From Pollenia angustigena (lineage: Eukaryota > Arthropoda > Insecta > Diptera > Polleniidae): a DNA stretch of 64,000 nt. The notes beneath the pieces were generated by a model. It ran no database searches, was not told the origin of the DNA, and was given only the letters and a program-made list of their open reading frames with translations. How positions within the stretch are numbered: the first letter of the stretch is position 1; every line of letters begins with the position of its first letter. The DNA is taken from the NCBI GenBank assembly GCA_930367215.1, contig OV884059.1, forward strand, positions 27,428,945 to 27,492,944, written 5' to 3'. Below, piece by piece: positions 36,601 through 45,600 of this stretch. The position numbers and the translations under genes were made by a program.

Positions 36601-39600
36601 TTCGGACTTTCTACTCTTTTCCTGTTTCTGCAGTACATATTGAAAATTGTAAACACAATTAATTTGGAAATGCAATCCGAAGATGTTCGTATGAACATAT
36701 TTTTAGATCGCTTAAAATGCTTTCGTTTAAAATTCGAGATTGCATTTTGAGAAATATTCGTCAATTTTCATAAAAAAAGACGAGACATTCTAAAAATTGT
36801 GTGAAAACGCTCTCTGGTGGCAATCAAAAATAAAAATTAATGGATTTCTCGACTCTAAAAACCGCATGATGCAGGTCTGGCTAGATCAAATACAATTTGT
36901 TTGCCTCTATTCGTGAATATTTTGGAAAACTAACTAAATATTTTGAAAAATCTGGAGCTCGAAATTAGTTTTTGACCTATGGTTTCTTTGGCAACGTTTC
37001 TTGGAATGACTTATAGAACACGAATCGCGATGTGCTTTTGACGCGAAAAAATTTTACCCACCCTATTATTATGTAAACTTAATGAACATATGAATTTTAG
37101 ATACCTTTTGTTTTTGTTGTATTTAATATATGTTTTAAAAATAAAAAAAAGATTTAGTACTATTGGGACCGAAAAAGTACAATTTCAAAAGTTCATTGGT
37201 ACGATATTGGTTTTCTCATTTATCATCCCTGATATCTAGAGATTATATATCACTCAGAAAAGTTCCTCTGATATTAATTGAATCTTATAAATTTGCTAAC
37301 ATTAATTTTATAATGAAGAAAAGAAAAGATAAAGAATTTATATGTGAGTTTGGAGGGTGTTAAGGGATTATTACGAGGTATTAATCTTTTGGAACTATAC
37401 TGAATTTGAAATATTTTAAGCGCTTGCTGCTTGAATAGAAAGTTCTTAATATTTTTTTCAATATTAACAAATATTTCACCTAACAAGGATCAGCATAAGC
37501 AACAAACTCCTTAAAACTCCAAAGTCCAAAGCATTGTTTTTAATATTTCAAAAAAATTTTAATTCAAAATTTATATTCTTAAGAAAAATATTGTAAAGTA
37601 AAGAAATGATCGAGAAGCCAAGAATTTATTAAATGATAAACAAGAACTATCAAATAACTGGAAAAAGTAGAAGATATTTGATCAAAAATAAGAAAACGGT
37701 TTCCTAAATAAAAAACAAATTCCATTTTCACAGATTTTTGCAAAAGCTTACAAAATGATTTTTTTTTATAACGAAATCATTTCTTTATTTTATTTCTTTT
37801 CTTTTCATTTAGCCGATGAAATACGCGTTAAGAAAACCGATTTACCCGTTTTACCCCCTGCTGAAATCACAAATCCCATCAATGATGATTTAGATGACAT
37901 CAGCGGTGATGATAATGATTCGAACTACTCCAAAGATAATGCCGATGATGTAGATGATAATGATGATGACGAGGATGATTTATTGGCCGATGATGAGGAA
38001 GATGAAATGGCTGCCGATGAAGCTGCTGCAACAGGAGATGATGCTAATGCTGAATATGATTCGGTAGAGGATAATTATGAAGAAGATACTGGGGATAATT
38101 ACGATCAACAGGGTAGCTCTAGTGGTGCTAAGCCGTCATCTAAGATCAATAACAACAACAACAACAATAAGGATGAACAAAAGTCCATTAGTGTAGATGG
38201 TGGCTTAAGTAAATCCAATGCTGACTTATCGATGCCACCCACCACTGGCCAACCAACACCAGATCCTTACTTTACTCATTTCGATCCCCATTATGAACAC
38301 CAGAGCTACAAAGTAAGTCAAAAAGTAAGTGTTTTCCCATGCCCAGGCATTTTTTTTAATTATCAAAACCAAATAAATTCTAAAAAAAGGAAGCCCAACA
38401 GCGCCTCGAGGAGTCACACCGTGAAAAGGTTACACGAGTTATGAAGGACTGGTCCGATTTAGAAGAGAAATATCAGGACATGCGTTTGGCCGATCCCAAG
38501 GCTGCCCAGAGTTTCAAGCAAAGAATGACTGCTAGATTCCAGGTATGATTGTTCTCTTTTTTTTTTATTTCGCATAGTCTTAGTAGCAAACAAATACTCT
38601 TTCTCTCTCTCTCTCTTTATCTGTCTAACTCTATCAAACTCATTTTTAGTTCTCGGTATTTTTAAGTTGCTCATATTCATTTCATTTCATTTTAATTTCA
38701 TTAAGTCCTTTTTAGTTTCAGTACAATTTTTGTTGGTTTTAAGTTCTTTTATTTCTATTGTACGAGTATTAGTATGTTAATGTATGTCTATTTAGTGTAT
38801 TTGTATCTGTATTTGTTTGTGTTTTTTTAGTTGTAGTTGTGCATAATAATGGGAGCGAAAGAATCATCAGATATGAAGCTTTTATATTAAAATACATATA
38901 ATTATTTTTTTTCCAAAACCGTAGTATGGTGAATCGAATTTATATTATCCATATAAAAATATTTTTACAACATACTGTATAAACTCGTTTTATAAGTAAA
39001 TAATCAAATAACAATCATAATAATAAAAACAAACAAATTTAGTAATGATTTGCTGTAATAATATTGTAATAAATATAAATACATTTTTAATACATAAATT
39101 GGTTATTAATCTAATTATTTTTCAAAGCTTTGTTGCTTTTACTAAATACTACTACTTACTACTACTACTACTGCTACATTTATTAACAACAATGCTACTA
39201 AATTATAACTACATATGTTTACTTTACAACAACAACAATTACAACAAAATAAAATAATAACAATAAATATAATAAGCAAATAATAAAGTTCGGTTAGTTG
39301 GAAAATTATCTCTAATTTAATTAGCTAAAGCAAAAAGCCCCCAAATGAAAAATTTCAAAAAATAATTGAGTTTTCCTTCGTTGGAAAATGATGTTCCTAA
39401 AGCTAAAGTTTGTTAATGGTTAGTGGAAGAAGGGAAATTAGTTTTAAAAGTTTAGATTTATTATTTTAACTGAAAAAAGACCAAAAAGCGTAAAAAATTT
39501 TTTTTAAATTTATAAGCTTAAAAAAATTGTTTAACTAAAAAGGAACTTAAAACACCTCTAAAGCATACTTTTATTTTAAAACAAAACTATTGCTTAGTAC

Positions 39601-42600
39601 TTTTTTTTAATAGAAAAAGTTATATTCTGAACAAAACTGCGCTGTTTCTCTGCTGCGATTTCTTTTCTGAGAAAAATATGTTACAGTATATACATGTAAC
39701 ATTTTCTAATGTTACCTATAATCACTCGAAGTGTTACATGTTGTGCAATTTCAATAAAACACAATTAGTGCTTTTATTTACAACTATTACACTTTCATCA
39801 TTAATGTACTTAATAAGCGATTTTTAAAGTTATTTTAGCGGTTTCTGCACGCTATTACGGGTTGGAAACAAATATTAACATCACTAATGGCTTATAAAAA
39901 TTAAAACGATTATAATATAAATATACTTTTTTATACCCTCCACCACAATTAGTTGTGAAGAGGGTATATTAAGTTGTCATTCCGTGTGAAACTTTTTTAT
40001 TATTCATCTCAGACCCCATAAAGTATATATATTCTGGGTCCTTGAGTAATTCTAAGTCGATTTAGCCATGTCCGTCTGTCCGTCTGTCCGTCTGCTGAAA
40101 ACACGCTCACTTTCGAACAACTCAAAAGAAATGCACAAACTTGGCGCAAAATTGCTTGTAGTTATTCTAAGCAGTTTGGGATTGAAATCCAGCAAAATCG
40201 GTTCAGTAGGACCAGACCTATGAATCAAAATGTGGAACCACCACCTAAAAAAATTGATAATTTTGTTACAAAAAAATAACATAAATGCTGGAACAAGGCA
40301 CGGAATGAGATAAGATTTTGCAAAAATTTGTTTTATTTGACTGGAAATCGCGCTGTAAAATTTCGTGAAGATCCGTCCATAATTTTCCCTAAGCCCCATA
40401 TAAACACTACTCCCGGAAAACAGTTTAGTACGCCTAAAATCGTAAAAAATAACGCTAGCGTAACAAAATTTGGTACGACGCAGTTTTTTAGGACTAGAAA
40501 TAACACTGTGAAATTTCGTGACGATCGGTCCATAATTTACCTTAGGCCCCATATAAACCCTACTACCGGGAAACAGTTTAGTACGCCTAAAACCGTAAAA
40601 AATAATGCAATCATAACAAAATTTGGCTCGTCACAGTTTTATAGGACTATAAATGATACTGTGAAATTTCGTGAAGATCGGTACATAATTTACCCTAGGC
40701 CCCATAAAAACCCTACTCCCGGAAAACAGTTTAGTACACCTAAAACCATTATTAATAATGGTATCATAACAGAAATTGGTACGTCACAGTTTTGAAGGAC
40801 TAAAAATTTCGCTGTGAAATTTCGTGATGATAGGTCCATAATTTACCCTAGGCCCCATATAAACCCTACTACCGGAAAACAGTGTAGTCGCCTAAAACCA
40901 TAATTAATACCAAATCGTCACAGTTTAAGATAATAATAACATGATACAGATATTACTCCTTAAACATTCGAACTGCCGGTGGAGGGTATCAAAGATTCGG
41001 CCCAGCCGAATATAGCACTCTAACTTGTTTTATTTTAATTTGTAAATATTTTAAAACAAATTTTTTACAAAATTATGAGCGGTATGAATTATGACAAACA
41101 AAATAAAACATTTGTTGTACAAACAAAGTAGTAAGTACCAAAGTTGCAGAACAGGGCAGTATTAACACCTTAAGTTAAAGTAAGGGTAAAATATGCAACA
41201 TGTTTTGCATGTTTTTCCCACAGTTGTATTTTTTGTACAAACGAACACAAAAATGTAGAACATGTAACATTAATGCAACATTTTTCTCAGAAAAGAAATC
41301 GCCATAAGCTTGTGTAAAGTATGTTTATAAAAACACAAAAAGTACTTTTCGTTAAAAAATGCTAGATCCTTTTAACAAAAAAGTAACCTTTGAAACAAAA
41401 CGTACAAAGCCCGTTAAATAAAGAAGAAGAATATTATTTTTAGTCAAACTTTTAAATAAAAAATTATTTATTTAAACAAAAGTACCCTTTAGATCAAAAT
41501 GTTCTTAAAAAATTAAAAAAATTCCAAATTAAAGAAAGTTCTTAATATGTATGTTTTAAATTTCATTAAAATCTGTTAGATAGTTTCTGAGAAGCAGATA
41601 TTGCCCCCTATTTGCCCTCGCCAATGTAACCGCTAATTAGTTGTCAAAAGCCTGCTAGGCTCAGCCTCCGGTGACCTTCAAACTTTATTAGGTCCCGAGC
41701 GAGGTAGTTGGGATGGACCATTATTTTATCTATGTATTTGACTGAATACTTTTTAATTTCTTCCTGGATGGTAGCGATATTAAGATCTCTGTGGATAATT
41801 TCATTGCGTATATACCATGGGGAGCAGACAACTTGCCGTAAAAACATGTGTGTCCATATAATTATGGATCTATTTATGTATTAAATTTCATTAAAATCGG
41901 CTTGATAGTTTCCGAGAAGCAGATATTACCCCCTATTTACCCTCGTGGTCCTATATTTTAAAAAATGTAAAGCTTATGTGTCCATATAAATATGGATCTA
42001 TCTTTTTTTAGAATATCAATAAAATTGGTTTAATAGTTTCTGAGAGGCAGAAATTGCCCTTATCTCCCCTCGTGGTCCTATTTTTTACAAATATGCATAG
42101 CTAATGTGTGCTGCAAATATCAAAATATCTATGTTTTAAATTTCATTAAAATAGGCTTGATAGTTTCTGAGAAGCAGATATTGCCCCCTATTCACCCTCG
42201 TGGTCCTATATTTAAAAAAAAAATGCAAAGCTTATGTGTCCATATAAATATGGATCTATCTATGTACAGAATTTCAATGAAATTGGTATGCTAGCTTCTG
42301 AGAGGCGAAATTATCCCTTATATCCCCTCGTGGTCCTATTTTTTAAGAAATGCATAACATATCTGTACATATAATTATGGATCTATTTATGTTTCAAATT
42401 TCATTAAAATCGGCTTGATAGTTTCTGAGAAGCAGATATTACCCCCTATTTACCCTCATGGTCCTATATATTAAAAAATGCAAAGCTTATGTGTCCCTTT
42501 AAATATGGATCTAATTATTTTTAGAATAGCAATAAAATTGGTTTGATAGTTTTTGAGAGGCAGAAATTGCCCCTATCTCCCCTCGTGGTCCTTTTTTTTT

Positions 42601-45600
42601 ACAAATGTGCATAGCAAATGTGTCCATATAAATATGGATCTATCTATCTTTTAAATTTCATTAAAATCGGCTTAATAGTTTCTGAGAAGCAGATATTGCC
42701 CCCTATTTACCCTCGTGGTCCTATATTTTAAAAAAATGCATGGCTTAAGTATCCATTTAAATATGGATCCATCTATGTTTTAAATTTTATTAAATACGGT
42801 TTGATAGTTTCTAGGAGGCAGAAATTGCCCCTTGTACCCCTCGTGGTCCTATTTTTTAAGAACTACATAGCATATGTGTCCATAGAAATATGGATGGATA
42901 TATTTATGTTTTAAATTTCATTAAAATCAGTTCGATTGTTTCTGAAAAGCAGAAATTGACCCGTATCTCCCCTCGTGGTCCTATTTAAAAAAAATATGCA
43001 TAGCTTAAGTATCCATTTAAATATGGATTTATCTATGTTTTAAATTTCATTAAATACGGTTTGATAGTGGCAACGAATTCCCTATTCCGGAAAGCAGCTT
43101 GTATGGGAGCTACATATATGAAATTGTGGGCCAATTTGCATCATTTTCAATAGGCTTGGTCCTTGTGTCAATTTGAACCTATGTAACAAATTTCATCAAA
43201 TTATCTTTAAAATTGCGACCTGTACTTTGCGCACGCTCATGCGCATAGAGAGCCAGCCGGCCGGCCGGACGGACATTGTTAGGTCGACCCAGAAAGTGAT
43301 TCTGGGTCAATTTGTACACTTAAAGGTCTAGGACAAATATTTTAAGGTGCTACACACATCAGCACAAATACATACTACCCTCTCTACTATTGTGGTGTAA
43401 GTATAAATACCAAGTTGTACAAAAGTAGTCTTTTAAAAATATGTTTATCAAAAAACTGTTTTATAAAGGACATTTAGTACTTTTTGTACTAAAAACAGTT
43501 TTATATAGGACATTTAGTACTTTTTGTAGTTTTTTGTACTTTTTGTAATAAAATTGTTAAATCCTGTTTTTACAAAAATTGCTTGTTAAGCAAAGAGAAC
43601 AGTTAAAAGTAAAATTTTTCAATTATTTTTTTATAAAAAAAATAGAACTTTTTTAACCAAATTACCCTAAAGAACAAAAAGTGCTAAAAAAATAATTAAC
43701 TTTAAAAAGATAAACAAAAAAATTTTTAATCACTTTACAATAAGGAAAGCACCTACATTGATGCATTGATGTTAATATAGATGCTCTATAGATTCTACCT
43801 AGGAACTACGGGTGTTAAATAATATTTTATTAACAAAATATCAAAAATACTGTAAAAAAGTACCCTTTTTAACGAATAGTACTGTTTTAAAACTGAAAAA
43901 CTATTACATTAAAGTGTAAAGGCCTCGGATTTATGTGCTATATACTCTGCAAATTATAACAGCTTAAAATACCTCTTTAGTAAATATAAGTCTTCTGAAT
44001 GCGAGAGTGCAACGTTTTGGTAAATATTTTACTGGGTTGCTTTCTGATTGTCTTTTTAGACAAACGGGCATGTTTTGACAATCGCCAAACGCTTAATATT
44101 TGCGATTCTTACTTGAAATCGCATAAAAGGTGTTGTTAATCGCAACAAGTTTGACGCATTCAGATCGCAAAAGTACGCTGAAAAGAACTAGAATATTTTA
44201 AAGAAGCTATGGCGAAGCTAACGCAAGCAAAATGCACGAGTTTACTTTTACAATTTTCAATCGTGTGATTATCAAAACATGGCAGAAAATAAATACATTT
44301 GACATTTCAAACTGTCTTAACTTTCAATGGAAACTTTTTAAGCGAGTAAGGTATCTCTTGTTTTGATTTTGAGTGTATTTTTTATCAGGTTTCTCTTTAT
44401 TTGTGTCCTAAAAAGAAGTTAAAATTCTTAGAGAATTCCAAGTCTTTTTTTTAATTTACCGGAATTATTAAAAATGTGTGGGCCGGTTTTTAGAAATTTT
44501 ATTTATTTTAAATTAAAATTTCTCTTAAGTTGTCATATTTTCATAGAAAAAATTTACATGATTTCACACATCACTTTGCCACTCTCCATTTCGTTTGTAA
44601 ATCAAATTTGTCTCTCATCTTCCCCTCTCATATTCCCCGCTTTTCACCCCAAAACAATTCAAAATGTTTATCTCATGTAAATCCTTAAGCTGCATGTTGA
44701 TGGTAGTCAAAGGAATTCCTTCTTTGTCATTTTGAAAATTTTTTAGGTTGTTTTATTGTAGTTGTGTCTTTGCACTGTAGAAAGTTTTAAAGCAATTTTC
44801 TTTTTTGTATTAAAATCCCTCAAACAAACAAACATCAGTTTCTTCTCACTAACCAGTAGTTTTGTAAAACAGTTTTCCCCATCATCTCCCCCCATTAAAA
44901 TTGATTCACAAAAGCCTGAAATTAAAACCAAAAAAGTTTTTAACAAATTTTAAAATTAAATTCTGAAATTACAAAAATCAAAAAAAAAAAAGCCAACTTC
45001 TTTCTGATAATCTTTCTCTCTTAAATGTACAATACATCTTTATATGGGAATGTAATTTTAGACTTCTGTTCAGGCACTCGAAGAGGAAGGTAATGCGGAG
45101 AAACACCAGTTGGCAGCCATGCATCAGCAACGTGTGTTGGCACACATAAATCAGCGTAAACGTGAGGCGATGACATGCTACACACAGGCATTAACAGAGC
45201 AACCACCAAATGTAAGTAGCAAGTGGACGGACAGACAGACGGACGGACTGACTGACTAATTGACATACTTACTCACTTCCAGTGACAAAGTTTGAATTAT
45301 TCTTCACACATATTCATGTGCGAAAATCAACTAAGAAACACTTTTGGTATTCCTTTCGAACGCAATTTACTGTTACGTTAACCCCAACCCATTTCTCTGG
45401 GAGTGGGTTTAGGGGGAGTATTGATTTGTGTGTGTGGGGTTTTAGTCATTTATGTCTGGGTTTTTCGTCTTTAAAGGCTCATCATGTGGAAAAATGTTTG
45501 CAAAAATTGTTGCGTGCTTTACACAAGGATCGTGCTCATGCTTTGGCCCACTACAGACATCTTTTGAATTCGGGTGGTGCCGGTGGTTTGGAGGCAGCTG

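Noticed and set aside
37755..38444. A single 229-codon gene at this place
   Set aside because: The middle is the Appl acidic-linker exon. Its first codons are intron (T-rich tract and acceptor at 37811-37812) and its end reads past the GTAAGT donors into the 77-base intron.
40052..40795. Open frames of 155 and 166 codons on both strands
   Set aside because: They lie in the inverted dispersed repeat with tandem 153-bp units; both strands are open over the same bases and neither resembles a protein.
45282..45476. N-terminal extension of the large Appl exon from a Met at 45282
   Set aside because: It is the intron between 45211 and 45477: it begins after a clear donor, and the added residues have no APP similarity.
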